Notes: generated by a model from the sequence alone, not told the origin. A DNA stretch of 64,000 nucleotides from Treponema sp. UBA4267 (GCA_002395155.1 DGWD01000031.1:25115-89114), one strand, 5' to 3'; positions 52,236 through 62,179 are shown, counted from the stretch's first letter. Made by a program: numbers and translations.

Positions 52236-53423
52236 TTAGAAGCCCATTGTCAAATATACATAGGCACCAAATCCAGAACCAGTAAAACTTCGTGCAAAAT
52301 CTGCAGACTGAACTGATATACCTGTGTCAATTTCAACAAATCTTATATTTACATCTAAGCCAAACTGATGAATAAATACCTGATTTGTATATTCAGTTGA
52401 TAAAGTAAAATTAAACACTCTTAAAAGACTTAAAGTTAATCCAAGATAATATTCTGGATAGAACTTAAAATACTGGCTAAATGGATGCTTTATACCAAAT
52501 CCAGCCGCCAAATCTATATCAATAAAATGATTAAGTGGCTGATAATTCATAAATACATTCAATTTTAAAGGACGGTGAACAACGTAATCCCCAGTTTTTC
52601 CAAAGCCATACTGGAAGCCTGTATCAGACTGTGTAAATTGCTGATTCGAAAGAGTTCCTTCAAAAACAAAAGAACTTGAAGCACTAAAAAGATTAGATAT
52701 TCGTCCTGGAATTACAGGAATTCTAAATCTGGTACCAGCAGTAATTTTATTTTCAAATGGAATTACAAGTTCACCAGTAAGGTCATAACCAAAGGCCTTT
52801 ATTAATTCCTCTGGAACTATATTCATATCTGTAAAATTAATGACGCTATACATATCGAAATTTACATCGTATCGGAACATAACATTTCCTTCAGCATCAT
52901 TTAACAGTTGTACAGAACCTGCAGGTCCAGCAGTTTCCAAAACAGGAATAAATACAGCAGGAATTATATTAAAACTAAATTTCTTGAACTTAAAACCAAT
53001 ATCAACATCAGCAAAGGCAAAAGCCTCAATATCTGTATAAATACCTAGTACAACAGGAATACCTAAAGTATTTCCATAACCCAATAGATCAAATAAGTCA
53101 TCATCCATTGTTAATGACATATATAAATCTAGTCCACTGTGAGCAGCAATGGAAAAACCACCTATTTGAATTTTTGTAGCAAAGTTTGGGTCTAAAATTG
53201 ATGTAAAATTTAAGCCAGAATCAGGTACTTTATTAGCAATTTCTCTTAAATCAATTACAAGCTCTTTTTTTAACCAGTCTCCAAGTGCACTTGCATTATT
53301 TGAAAGTCCAAAACTAGAGCCAAATTTAACTTCTACAATTCTATCCTCAAAAAAATCAAAGGCAAAAAGACCTGAGCTGAGAGAAATTAAAACAGAAAAA
53401 ATTAATATCAGTTTCTTCATCAC
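52236..53423 (-). CDS. Predicted outer-membrane beta-barrel protein
   Basis: A signal peptide (residues 1-21, ending GLFAF) is followed by many alternating strands (YMSLTMDDDLFDLLGYGNTL, VYLTMGF). The C-terminal phenylalanine after an amphipathic strand is the sorting signal of outer-membrane barrels. No close family is recognised. It overlaps the large lipoprotein gene by four bases, so the two probably form one envelope complex. Confidence 0.78.
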   Translation of the reverse strand: MMKKLILIFSVLISLSSGLFAFDFFEDRIVEVKFGSSFGLSNNASALGDWLKKELVIDLREIANKVPDSGLNFTSILDPNFATKIQIGGFSIAAHSGLDLYMSLTMDDDLFDLLGYGNTLGIPVVLGIYTDIEAFAFADVDIGFKFKKFSFNIIPAVFIPVLETAGPAGSVQLLNDAEGNVMFRYDVNFDMYSVINFTDMNIVPEELIKAFGYDLTGELVIPFENKITAGTRFRIPVIPGRISNLFSASSSFVFEGTLSNQQFTQSDTGFQYGFGKTGDYVVHRPLKLNVFMNYQPLNHFIDIDLAAGFGIKHPFSQYFKFYPEYYLGLTLSLLRVFNFTLSTEYTNQVFIHQFGLDVNIRFVEIDTGISVQSADFARSFTGSGFGAYVYLTMGF

Positions 53424-55951
53424 TCACCTCCAAAAAGAGGAATAGTACCATCTGTTACTAACTGAAGTGCCAAAGCCATGGAAATTCCCCTGTATCTTGT
53501 AATAGAGAAATGTGTATCCTTATAAATAGTAATATTTACACTTGGAATTAATGGATAAACGTTCAAAACTTCAACAATTTCACCCGCATTAAGCATAACT
53601 GTATCTTTATTTAAATTATAATCTTCATCAATGCTAGTATTAGCAAACTTAACATTCAAAGAAACAGGTGGATTAGCATAAAAGAGCGACTTACTTGAAT
53701 CATAGATTATTGATGCAGACCTGATAACATTAAGATATTTATCAATTTCATCATAACTAGATTGAGAATCGCGTCCAAGCAAATCATGGTCCATATCCTG
53801 ATTCATCAATTCGAAAATGTTAATATCTATTCTATCAGTAGTGAAAAAATTCAAAGGAAGAACAATATAAGCAGTTACACCAAGTGATGAAGAAGTATTA
53901 GTACTTGAAAGCATAGATGGTGTAATTTCTATATCAGAACTAGAATCTCCATTAGAAAAAGACAAATTATAATCAACATGAAGGGTTCCATTTTCTGAAC
54001 TGTTTGCAATATGAGCCAAATCAGCAGCAATAGATGGATCTCCCCTAGCCATATTTGTAATTACAGTTGTATTTGAATTCTTATATTCAAAAGTTGGTAA
54101 TCTTTTTAAAGTAATTTGTGCAGATTGTGAATTTGCAGCATCTCCAACTATATTAACAATGGAATCTGCATCGTAAGGAATACCATTTGTGCCACCAAAC
54201 ATTCTGATTGTTCCGTAAAAGCCAACTTGTTCAAATGGGTCAACTACACCCCTATTAAACTCTGGCTTATTAGCATAAAGATAAATTGGCAGCGACTCCA
54301 GTCTAACCTTAGAGGCAAAATCAACTCCTAATATATCATCAAAACCCGAAAGAATATTACCAAGGTTAAAGCCTAAATCATGGGTTCCTGCTATAGAACT
54401 AAAATTACCTGTATTAATTACTATTTTAGACCAATTTACCTCTGGAGTTATTTCCAAACCGATAGTATAAACTGCTCCTGGAGCAACTCCTCTTATCCTT
54501 ATTTTTGACGGATTTGAACTTGTATAACCTGGCAAATGAATTTCAGTCAAAAAATCCCATGAATTATATTCATCACTAGCACTTGGATTTTGTTTGATTT
54601 TTACAGTTCGTTCAGAACCGCTTGATAAAATACTCAATTCCCCATCAATTGTTGATGATGCAAGAGTACAAGAATTTCTTTCAATTCCCAAGAAACTTGA
54701 AGATGTAATAAGTTCTATATCGTTTCCAGCCGGCAAGGTATTTGTATATTTACCGGTCAAACCACAAGTACCAAGAGTTACACTTCTTAAAGTATCATAA
54801 ATAACGGAGCTAAAGTTTTCTGCCGCATTTACTGAAGTTGTAAGACCATTAAGATTCATATCAATTGAATCAAAGCCCAAAATCTGACTAGAAAGGTCCA
54901 TTACAATTGCAGAGGAATCAACAGTGGCATTAACCATTGTAAGACTTATGCTACATTCAATGCTTGTTGATGTAGGAGTGATAACTTTTCCACTTAAATC
55001 TACAATATGACTACTTCCCAAAGAAGCGTCGGAAGTAAAGTTTAAACCACCAGAAGCAGAAAGACCATAAGAAATAATAACATTTGACCAACTCTTAGGT
55101 ACTTTCAAATTTGTAGATAAAGAACCTTCCGAAACAACACAACTTTCAAAAACTGCATTATTAGATGAAAGATCAATTGATGTAGAAACAGGAACTGTTA
55201 CAGGAGTTTGAATTGTTACTCCACTTGCACGCGAAATTACACTATTACTTGCAATTGTTCCAACAAATGGAATTGCCAGTGGGGTAGAAAAACTGATAGA
55301 GGTACTTGCTTTATAAATAGAAAAACCAGAAATATCTATGCTGGCACTTCCATTCGAGAAAGTACCCTGGCGACTAACTCCATTCGAAGAAAGAGTTACT
55401 GTCATTCCATTTGGAAGACCAGTACAATTAATTATTAAAGCTCCAGATGAATATGTAACACTTGTAAATTCAATTCCAAAACTAACGTTTCCACCACCAG
55501 ATCCAGCAAAAGTCATAGCTGAATTAATTACAGAAGAAATAACAGAAGAATCTAGTGTCTGAGTACTAGAAATTGAAATATTTGGGATTTTTATGTCTTT
55601 AGAAAAGGCTAATCCTTCTACCTGCGAAGCAATATTTGAAGATTCGAAAAATGAAGAAAAGTCGACAGGAATTTCCAGCAAAGGAATCTTCATTAAAAAC
55701 TTTTGCGAATTGATATCAGCTTCTCCAGGAAAATAATCATAAATTCGAATATTCTCTATTGAATTAGAAGTTCCTGAAAGCAATTCCTCTGAATTTAAAA
55801 CATCAGAAAAATCTGCCTCAAATTCACCAACAGAAAAGTTATAAACTGCATTAGTTTTTACAGATATCGTCTCTGGAATCTGCCAGTTACATCCGGCTAA
55901 AGCTAATAATAAAACTGTAGCCATCAATATAACTAAATGACATTTCTTCAT
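53420..55951 (-). CDS. Large beta-rich lipoprotein, partner of the barrel protein
   Basis: The lipobox is ALAGC (Cys21). The mature 820 residues are rich in Ser, Thr, Asn, Val and beta strands, in short repetitive modules such as SSNAVFESCVVSEGS and SISLTMVNATVDSSAIVMDL. It has no catalytic motif. Its reading frame ends inside the barrel gene (4-base overlap, ATGA type). Similar pairs of a large lipoprotein and barrel act as outer-membrane assembly or secretion units in other bacteria; that analogy is inference. Confidence 0.72.
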   Translation of the reverse strand: MKKCHLVILMATVLLLALAGCNWQIPETISVKTNAVYNFSVGEFEADFSDVLNSEELLSGTSNSIENIRIYDYFPGEADINSQKFLMKIPLLEIPVDFSSFFESSNIASQVEGLAFSKDIKIPNISISSTQTLDSSVISSVINSAMTFAGSGGGNVSFGIEFTSVTYSSGALIINCTGLPNGMTVTLSSNGVSRQGTFSNGSASIDISGFSIYKASTSISFSTPLAIPFVGTIASNSVISRASGVTIQTPVTVPVSTSIDLSSNNAVFESCVVSEGSLSTNLKVPKSWSNVIISYGLSASGGLNFTSDASLGSSHIVDLSGKVITPTSTSIECSISLTMVNATVDSSAIVMDLSSQILGFDSIDMNLNGLTTSVNAAENFSSVIYDTLRSVTLGTCGLTGKYTNTLPAGNDIELITSSSFLGIERNSCTLASSTIDGELSILSSGSERTVKIKQNPSASDEYNSWDFLTEIHLPGYTSSNPSKIRIRGVAPGAVYTIGLEITPEVNWSKIVINTGNFSSIAGTHDLGFNLGNILSGFDDILGVDFASKVRLESLPIYLYANKPEFNRGVVDPFEQVGFYGTIRMFGGTNGIPYDADSIVNIVGDAANSQSAQITLKRLPTFEYKNSNTTVITNMARGDPSIAADLAHIANSSENGTLHVDYNLSFSNGDSSSDIEITPSMLSSTNTSSSLGVTAYIVLPLNFFTTDRIDINIFELMNQDMDHDLLGRDSQSSYDEIDKYLNVIRSASIIYDSSKSLFYANPPVSLNVKFANTSIDEDYNLNKDTVMLNAGEIVEVLNVYPLIPSVNITIYKDTHFSITRYRGISMALALQLVTDGTIPLFGGE

Positions 55952-55987
55952 ATTTCTATTCCGCTCCTGTTGTTACAAGCTTAGCCT

Positions 55988-58405
55988 TTATTTTTTATTA
56001 AAAAAGGCCGCAAACGGATTGTAAGTTTCTCCATCATCACTTCCTGCATTATAACTTCTAGTACGTGCAGTTTGTGACTGAGCTTTATTTCCTCCAAAAG
56101 AGTTTGATGAAGAATTAGCCGAAGCCCCCTTCTTTACTACAACTACTCTTTTGGCTCCTCCACTCGCATTTGATTCACCATTATTTCGGCGAACTGGTGT
56201 ACTTTTTTGATTAGTTCCTGCACGACTTGCTGCATCACTCTTTAAAGAAAGGCCAATACGTCGTCGATCACGATCAAGCTGGATGATTGTAAATTCAAAT
56301 ACATCACCAACTTTTACTACATCCATTGGATTTTCTACGAAATTATCAGACATTTCGCTCAAATGAACGAGTCCTGTTTCATGCAATCCAATATCAACGA
56401 AAGCACCAAAGTCTACTACGTTTTTAATCTTACCAGTAACTTTCATGCCTTCTTTTAAATCTTCAAACTGCAAAACGCCTTTCTGCATAATTGGAGCAGG
56501 ATATCCGTCACGAGGGTCACGATTAGGCTTCTGAAGTTCTTCAACAATATCTTTTACAGTTGATTCGCTAAGCTTGTATTTTTCGGCAGTCTTTTTAATT
56601 AAATCTGCAGAAACTTTTTCGCCTTTCTGAATCAAAGGTAAAACTTCACGGGCTGCATCATAGTTTTCCGGATGAACCCATGTGTTATCCAAAGGATCTG
56701 AACTTTCTGCAATCTTCAAGAAACCTGCACACTGTTCAAATGCCTTAGGGCCAAGACCTGGAACATTCTTCAAATCTTCGCGGCTTTTAATTTTACCATT
56801 AGTATCACGATATGCAACAATTTTTTTTGCAGTAGAAATGTTAATTCCAGATACATATTTCAAGAGCATATAAGATGCAGTATTAAGATTTACACCAACA
56901 TTATTTACTACAGAACTAACAACTTCATCCAGCTGATCTGCAAGTTTCTTCTGGTTTACATCATGCTGATAAAGACCAACACCAATTGCCTTAGGGTCAA
57001 TTTTTACAAGTTCTGCAAGAGGATCCTGAAGACGGCGTCCCATTGAAATTGCACCACGAATCATTACATCAAGATCAGGGAATTCTTCTGTTGCAACTGG
57101 AGATGCAGAATAAACAGAAGCACCAGATTCATCTACAACTGTATATTTAACATCTGAATCTGCGTAGTTTTCGCTGATTACTTTTGAAACAATAGCCTGA
57201 ACTTCCTGAGAACCAGTTCCGTTTCCGACAGCAAGAACCTGAATATCATACTTATCGATTGCATCATTAATTGCATCATAAGCACCCTGTGGATCCTGTT
57301 CCTGGAAAATCTTAAAGAAGCCAAGATATTTTCCTGTTTCATCCAAAGCGGCACATTTAGTTCCGTTGCGGTAACCAGGGTCAACACCAAGTACACGACT
57401 TCCCTTAATTGGCTGAGTCATAAGAAGATTCTTTAAGTTTTCGCTGAATACACCAATTCCGTGTTCATCAGCCTGATCAGCTTCATCTGAACGGATTTCG
57501 CGTACAACAGCAGGAGAAAGAAGACGAACTACACCATCTTCAATTGCATCTTTATGATATTTATTGTTGATTTCGTACTGTTTCTGTAAAAGTTTCACTG
57601 CTTCATCTACATCAACATCAATTGTAACTTCGAGGGCACCTTCTCTTTCGCCACGGTTAATAGCAAGAATACGGTGAGGCTTAACCTGATTAAGAGGTTC
57701 TTTATAATCCCAGTACATCTGATAAGTTGAAAGTTTCTGAGCTTCTTCTTCAGTCTGTCCTTCTGGAACAATTCCCTTTGTTACAATATTGCCTGTTTTG
57801 ATGTAGAGGTCATGAACTTTTTCGCGGTTTCCAGTTTCCTGACTTACACGTTCTGCCAGAATATCCTGAGCACCAGCAAGAGCGTCTGCGGCTGTTTCTA
57901 CATTAAGGGCAGGATCTTCATTATCTGTTTTTACAAACTTTTCTGCTTCTTTTTCAATAGAAGAATCATCCATTTTGAGCATTGCATCTGCCAGTGGCTC
58001 AAGACCTTTTTCCTGAGCAACCATACCACGTGTCTTCTTCTTTTTCTTGAATGGAGCCCAAAGATCTTCAAGGGCAGATAAAGTTGTGGCAGACATAATT
58101 GCATTGTACAAAGTTTCTGTTAATTTACCCTGAGCAAAAACTCCCTTAACAATTTCAAGACGTCTATCTTCAAGGTTATGATATGACTTATAAAGATGGT
58201 CACAATCGCGAACCTGAACTTCATCCAGGTCACCTGTTTTATCTTTACGATAACGGCTGATAAAGGCAACTGTATTACCTTCTTCAAAAAGACTGATAAC
58301 TGTACTAACCTGCTGAATACGAATGTTCAATTCTTCAGCAATCTTTTTCATAATTTCGACTTCATTAACTGAAAGTGCATCAATTGTTTCTTGTGTAAAT
58401 TCCAT
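55988..58405 (-). CDS. tex: Tex family RNA-binding transcription accessory protein
   Basis: Domain order matches Tex: N-terminal helical region, YqgF-like RNase H domain (about 330-450, RVLGVDPGYRNGTKCA), helix-hairpin-helix (KNVPGLGPKAFEQCAGFLKI), and S1 RNA-binding domain (KIKNVVDFGAFVDIGLHETG near 665-735). A basic, Ser-rich tail of about 70 residues follows. Tex contacts RNA polymerase and mRNA. The promoter abuts the ATG and there is no ribosome-binding site. Confidence 0.95.
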   Translation of the reverse strand: MEFTQETIDALSVNEVEIMKKIAEELNIRIQQVSTVISLFEEGNTVAFISRYRKDKTGDLDEVQVRDCDHLYKSYHNLEDRRLEIVKGVFAQGKLTETLYNAIMSATTLSALEDLWAPFKKKKKTRGMVAQEKGLEPLADAMLKMDDSSIEKEAEKFVKTDNEDPALNVETAADALAGAQDILAERVSQETGNREKVHDLYIKTGNIVTKGIVPEGQTEEEAQKLSTYQMYWDYKEPLNQVKPHRILAINRGEREGALEVTIDVDVDEAVKLLQKQYEINNKYHKDAIEDGVVRLLSPAVVREIRSDEADQADEHGIGVFSENLKNLLMTQPIKGSRVLGVDPGYRNGTKCAALDETGKYLGFFKIFQEQDPQGAYDAINDAIDKYDIQVLAVGNGTGSQEVQAIVSKVISENYADSDVKYTVVDESGASVYSASPVATEEFPDLDVMIRGAISMGRRLQDPLAELVKIDPKAIGVGLYQHDVNQKKLADQLDEVVSSVVNNVGVNLNTASYMLLKYVSGINISTAKKIVAYRDTNGKIKSREDLKNVPGLGPKAFEQCAGFLKIAESSDPLDNTWVHPENYDAAREVLPLIQKGEKVSADLIKKTAEKYKLSESTVKDIVEELQKPNRDPRDGYPAPIMQKGVLQFEDLKEGMKVTGKIKNVVDFGAFVDIGLHETGLVHLSEMSDNFVENPMDVVKVGDVFEFTIIQLDRDRRRIGLSLKSDAASRAGTNQKSTPVRRNNGESNASGGAKRVVVVKKGASANSSSNSFGGNKAQSQTARTRSYNAGSDDGETYNPFAAFFNKK

Positions 58406-58414
58406 AGTTCGACC

Positions 58415-58444
58415 ATTTTACGAAAAAAGGTCAAACTTATTCAA
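58415..58444 (-). promoter_or_regulatory. tex promoter, -10 abutting the ATG
   Basis: Minus strand TTGAAT (58444-58439), 18-base spacer, TAAAAT (58420-58415), then nine bases to ATG at 58405. Leader of at most about three bases is predicted. Confidence 0.55.
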
Positions 58445-58486
58445 TCGTTTTAAGTGGGAAAATAAAAAAAAGATTGAGGTCTTAAA

Positions 58487-59362
58487 CTAGTCTACTTCCT
58501 GCAGTTCAGCAATATCATCAGCGTCATCTACTCTATTGAAAATCTGTTCCAATAAAGATTTACAGTTAGAAGCCATTAATTTGTAAATATTTGGGATTAA
58601 AAGCTGTTTTATACGGTTATCAAGACCATTCTGACCTGTAGATGATGTAAAGCCAAATACATAAAGTACTCCAGCCGCTGTCTTACGCTGCATAATCAAA
58701 ACTGCATCCGAACGGAATAAGAAACCTCTAATATTAAAGTGGAAATCCTTTATTTTTTCGTAAAGTTGAATCTTAATAGTATTTTCAGGATAAATGAAGG
58801 ATATGTGAGACACACTAATATCCTGCAAACTTCCTGTAAATGTCTGATGATCTACTACAAATGTATAAGTACAAGCCGAAGTACAAAGAGCACGAATGTT
58901 CTTACGTCTTCCCTGAGCCTGATTTGCATACAAAATCTTTTCAATAATTTCAAAGTTCTGTTTTTTCTGATACTCAAGCTGGATACAGCCACAATTTAAG
59001 CCCATTTCATACAAATATTTTTGTTCAAGCTTAAGTCTTTCTTCTTTTGTCTGACGTTTAGTATAAACAACACCAATAGAAGCATTATTTGAATAACTTT
59101 CAATTAAATTGCGAATTAATACAGGCCATTCAATACCATCAATACGATAATCTATATTAAAAAAGAAAATGACATCGTTAAAAAGAGAAATTAAAATATC
59201 GATTTTTTTTTCAAGTTTTACTCTTTTATCATTTTCGATAAAGTAACACTCATATCCAAGTGCAAAATAATCTTCAAGATAACTTTCTGGTATAAGAGAT
59301 GTATCTGGAGTTATAAAAAAAGTTTTACGTCCTGTTACAATTTCTTTTGCTGATATGCCCAA
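58487..59362 (-). CDS. PilZ-like domain protein of treponemal type
   Basis: The C-terminal half carries a PilZ-like motif: RxxxR at about 157-161 (GRRKNIR), followed after 30 residues by DISVSH, which matches the (D/N)xSxxG signature except that the final Gly is His. The N-terminal 150 residues have no recognised domain. PilZ proteins bind c-di-GMP; binding here is uncertain because of the altered residue. The frame begins with TTG after AGAGG. A diguanylate cyclase is encoded at 37333. Confidence 0.65.
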   Translation of the reverse strand: MGISAKEIVTGRKTFFITPDTSLIPESYLEDYFALGYECYFIENDKRVKLEKKIDILISLFNDVIFFFNIDYRIDGIEWPVLIRNLIESYSNNASIGVVYTKRQTKEERLKLEQKYLYEMGLNCGCIQLEYQKKQNFEIIEKILYANQAQGRRKNIRALCTSACTYTFVVDHQTFTGSLQDISVSHISFIYPENTIKIQLYEKIKDFHFNIRGFLFRSDAVLIMQRKTAAGVLYVFGFTSSTGQNGLDNRIKQLLIPNIYKLMASNCKSLLEQIFNRVDDADDIAELQEVD

Positions 59363-59455
59363 TTTTATGCCCTCTTCTTCTCTCTGATAGAATTTTAGTA
59401 TAACACATACCTACTATAAAAACAAAACAAACTTTTTTTATTAACTATTAAACTT

Positions 59456-60685
59456 TTAGATATAGTGTTGAATTGTATGATGCTCAATCAACTTTGTTTT
59501 AACAGCAACGATATAAGAACCAAACATAGCTGTAGCAGTATCAAACAAGGCAGAGAATGAACAAATAATCAATGATGCCGGCTGCAATAAAAGAAAGCTG
59601 GTTTCAAAACCCTTTGCATATTTATCACAAAGTATGGTAAGCAGGATAAAGGCACCACCCGATGGAATACCTCCTAAAATGAAGGAAAGTCCAAAAGAAA
59701 GGCCAAAAATCCAGAAAATATCAACCAAAGGAATACTCAAACTTGAGTATGAACGCCAGATTAAGATAAAGGAGATTGATGCAACAAGGGCAGAACCTCC
59801 TCTGGCAAAAATTGAAAACAGTGGATATGTAAATCCACGTGAACGACGTCTAATTCCTAAACTTTCTGCACCATGACGGAAATTCAAAGGAAGAACCACA
59901 TTTGAATCAGCTGTAAAGAATGAGAAAATTAAAGAAGAAATACTAGCGTATAAAACCTTGTATGGATGTGGATCATGACATACCAATCTTAAAACTAATG
60001 GATAAATAATTCCTACTACAATCACAAAGTCAACCAGGAACATAATTACCATTGGAGTATAAATATCGGCAACAATGATTGTTCTAAAGTTTACAAACCA
60101 GTAAGCAACAATTGCTACACAACAAACGCAAAGGATTTCTGTAAAAAAGTTTGCAATGTTGTAGAAAAGTTTTGCACACGAATCTGCAAGAGCAAAAATA
60201 GGCTTAAATACAAGTTCATCTGAAGCAGATTCCCAACCAATAAGGAATGCAAATACCAGAGAAACTAAAAGGAAGGAACCTTCGCCAATAGCATTAAAAC
60301 CTGAAACTGGGAATAAAGAAAGAATCATTGATTTAACATCAATATGAGTTACCTGGGAAGGAATATCTACAGTAATAGGAATACGAGGAAGCTTTACAAT
60401 AAGAACTGAAACAAGACCAACAAAAGTCAAAATTAAAGATGAAATAATGATGACTAAGAAAGTCCATAAACAAGTTTTTAACAAAAGCTTTGATGAACGC
60501 AATTTATTTACAGCACAAATTGCAGTTGTAAAAATCAAAGGAACTACTATATATCTACCAACACGAATAAATAATTCTGATAAGAATGCCAGCACATTAA
60601 GACATGCAGGATTTTCTGTAGGGAAGATAAAGGCAGCAAGTATACCTAATAAAACACCCAATAAATATTTTGCCCAAACTTTCAT
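59456..60685 (-). CDS. Dicarboxylate/amino acid:cation symporter (DAACS family)
   Basis: Eight or more membrane helices; the family transport motifs are GIPSGGAFILLTI, with a preceding SFFTADSNVVLPL (serine-rich hairpin HP1 position). The N-terminus MKVWAKYLLGVLLGILAAF is typical. Substrate is likely an acidic amino acid or C4-dicarboxylate, taken up with sodium or protons. The ATG at 60685 is chosen over the TTG at 60694, since GGAG lies between them. It is divergent from the gene at 60743 across a symmetric promoter region. Confidence 0.85.
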   Translation of the reverse strand: MKVWAKYLLGVLLGILAAFIFPTENPACLNVLAFLSELFIRVGRYIVVPLIFTTAICAVNKLRSSKLLLKTCLWTFLVIIISSLILTFVGLVSVLIVKLPRIPITVDIPSQVTHIDVKSMILSLFPVSGFNAIGEGSFLLVSLVFAFLIGWESASDELVFKPIFALADSCAKLFYNIANFFTEILCVCCVAIVAYWFVNFRTIIVADIYTPMVIMFLVDFVIVVGIIYPLVLRLVCHDPHPYKVLYASISSLIFSFFTADSNVVLPLNFRHGAESLGIRRRSRGFTYPLFSIFARGGSALVASISFILIWRSYSSLSIPLVDIFWIFGLSFGLSFILGGIPSGGAFILLTILCDKYAKGFETSFLLLQPASLIICSFSALFDTATAMFGSYIVAVKTKLIEHHTIQHYI

Positions 60686-60693
60686 AAGCTCCA

Positions 60694-60736
60694 ATTATAA
60701 CATAATATGGAAGGACATTCTATATTATGTTATAAT
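60694..60736. promoter_or_regulatory. Symmetric divergent promoter with 15-bp inverted repeat
   Basis: ATTATAACATAATAT (60694-60708) is mirrored exactly by ATATTATGTTATAAT (60722-60736) with a 13-bp centre. Each arm contains an outward-facing extended -10 box, TGTTATAAT. The minus-strand box drives the symporter and the plus-strand box drives the gene at 60743. For the latter the ATG starts six bases after the -10. Confidence 0.65.
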
Positions 60737-60742
60737 CACAGT

Positions 60743-61468
60743 ATGTCTAGTATTTTAATTGTAGGAAAAGATTTACCAGATGGTCTTGAAATGGCAGAAG
60801 CCTTTGCTTCATCTGGACGAAGTGTTTTTGGAGTTGCTAAATCTGAAGCTGACGTAAACTCCTTTGAATCTGAAAATATTTATGCATCAACCTGGAATAA
60901 ATCTTCTGCAGTTTCTGCCCATTCCTTAATCATAAAAGCCGAGACAAAACTTGATAAAATTGAAGAAGTCCTTTTTTACTTTGATACAAACTACTTTTGT
61001 TCAAAATTTGAAATAGATAAAACTGAAGAAATATCAAATGCCGTTGATGTTATGATGAATTCTTTTTTCTATTCTACATCTGAACTCTTAAGAAGAATTG
61101 ACCAGAAAAAAGAAAAGATTATTGTTTCCTTCCTTGTTAGAGAATATCCATCTAAATACGAAATGCTTACTTCTAAATCTCCAGTTTCCGTTCCAGCCGC
61201 AGGAATAGTAAGTGCCGCACAACAGGCCTTTATTTCTATTGCAGAAACTTTTGCCGCAAGTGCAGGCGAAAAAGATTATCTTTCGGTTCTACTGGCTAAA
61301 TGTCAAATTAACAACGAATACTACAAAAATGAAAAACAAATTGCAGACTGGCTGGCTCAAAGCATGGTTTCTATAAGAGCTATGAAAAATCCACAATCAG
61401 TTAAACAAGCAACCACCTGGAATAAAGTAGGCAGCAAAGTTTCAACAGGTTTTTCATTTTTTAAATAG
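60743..61468 (+). CDS. Rossmann-fold (SDR-like) protein of unknown function
   Basis: The start SILIVGKDLPDGLEMAEAFA, then GRSVFGVAKSE, resembles a dinucleotide-binding fold. However, the usual GxxxGxG loop is replaced by GKDLPDG, so cofactor binding is doubtful. PVSVPAAGIVSAAQQAFI near residue 157 and the following helix match the general SDR layout. Length is 241. The ATG at 60743 immediately follows the extended -10 box, and no ribosome-binding site is present. MgtC follows 22 bases downstream and may be co-transcribed. Confidence 0.6.
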   Translation: MSSILIVGKDLPDGLEMAEAFASSGRSVFGVAKSEADVNSFESENIYASTWNKSSAVSAHSLIIKAETKLDKIEEVLFYFDTNYFCSKFEIDKTEEISNAVDVMMNSFFYSTSELLRRIDQKKEKIIVSFLVREYPSKYEMLTSKSPVSVPAAGIVSAAQQAFISIAETFAASAGEKDYLSVLLAKCQINNEYYKNEKQIADWLAQSMVSIRAMKNPQSVKQATTWNKVGSKVSTGFSFFK

Positions 61469-61490
61469 TTTTTGATAATAGGAAAAAATA

Positions 61491-62165
61491 ATGACCGATC
61501 AATTATTAATCTATGGAATCCGCCTTATCATAAGTTTTTTTTGCGGTTTATTACTTGGAATTGAACGAAAAAGTCGCCAAAACGCAGTAGGAATCCGAAC
61601 TTTAGTCTTAATCAGCGTTTCCTGTTGTCTTCTTTCTATATTGTCCGTTTATGTTGCACAAACTTACAGCACTGATACAGGCAAAGGTGACCCAACCCGT
61701 ATAATTTCGACAGTTATTACAGGCATAGGTTTTATTGGTGGTGGAGCAATTTTAAAGCAAGGTCTAAACATCAGAGGATTGACTACAGCTGCCATCATTC
61801 TTACAACAGCAGCGATTGGTCTTTCATGTGGGGCAGGCTTATACGAACCAGCCATAATCACACTTGCTATAGCATTAATTGTACTTTTTGTTATGAATAA
61901 ACTTGAAAAGATTATTTTCCCAGCTGTAAAAACAAAAGTGCTTCACATTGGAACAACCACTAGTGATGTAGATACAAAAAAAATTGAAAAGGTTTTGAAG
62001 GCAAACGGAATTATTATTAACGATGTAAATGTTGAATATTCTTCTAAGAAAGAGCAGATTGAATTAATTTACACTGTAAAAACACCAGATAAACTTAATC
62101 CACTAAAACTTTCATCTGAACTTTTAAAAATTGGAAAGTTTTCTAACTTTACTTTGAGTAACTAA
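61491..62165 (+). CDS. MgtC/SapB family membrane protein
   Basis: N-terminal membrane helices (about residues 5-145) carry the MgtC signature: CGLLLGIERKSRQNAVGIRT and GIGFIGGGAILKQG, then IRGLTTAAIILTTAAIGLSC. A cytoplasmic ACT-like C-terminal domain (about 150-224) follows. The family has been linked to magnesium homeostasis, acid tolerance and virulence in other bacteria; the molecular role is debated. Confidence 0.9.
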   Translation: MTDQLLIYGIRLIISFFCGLLLGIERKSRQNAVGIRTLVLISVSCCLLSILSVYVAQTYSTDTGKGDPTRIISTVITGIGFIGGGAILKQGLNIRGLTTAAIILTTAAIGLSCGAGLYEPAIITLAIALIVLFVMNKLEKIIFPAVKTKVLHIGTTTSDVDTKKIEKVLKANGIIINDVNVEYSSKKEQIELIYTVKTPDKLNPLKLSSELLKIGKFSNFTLSN

Positions 62166-62179
62166 AAACTGATTAAAAC

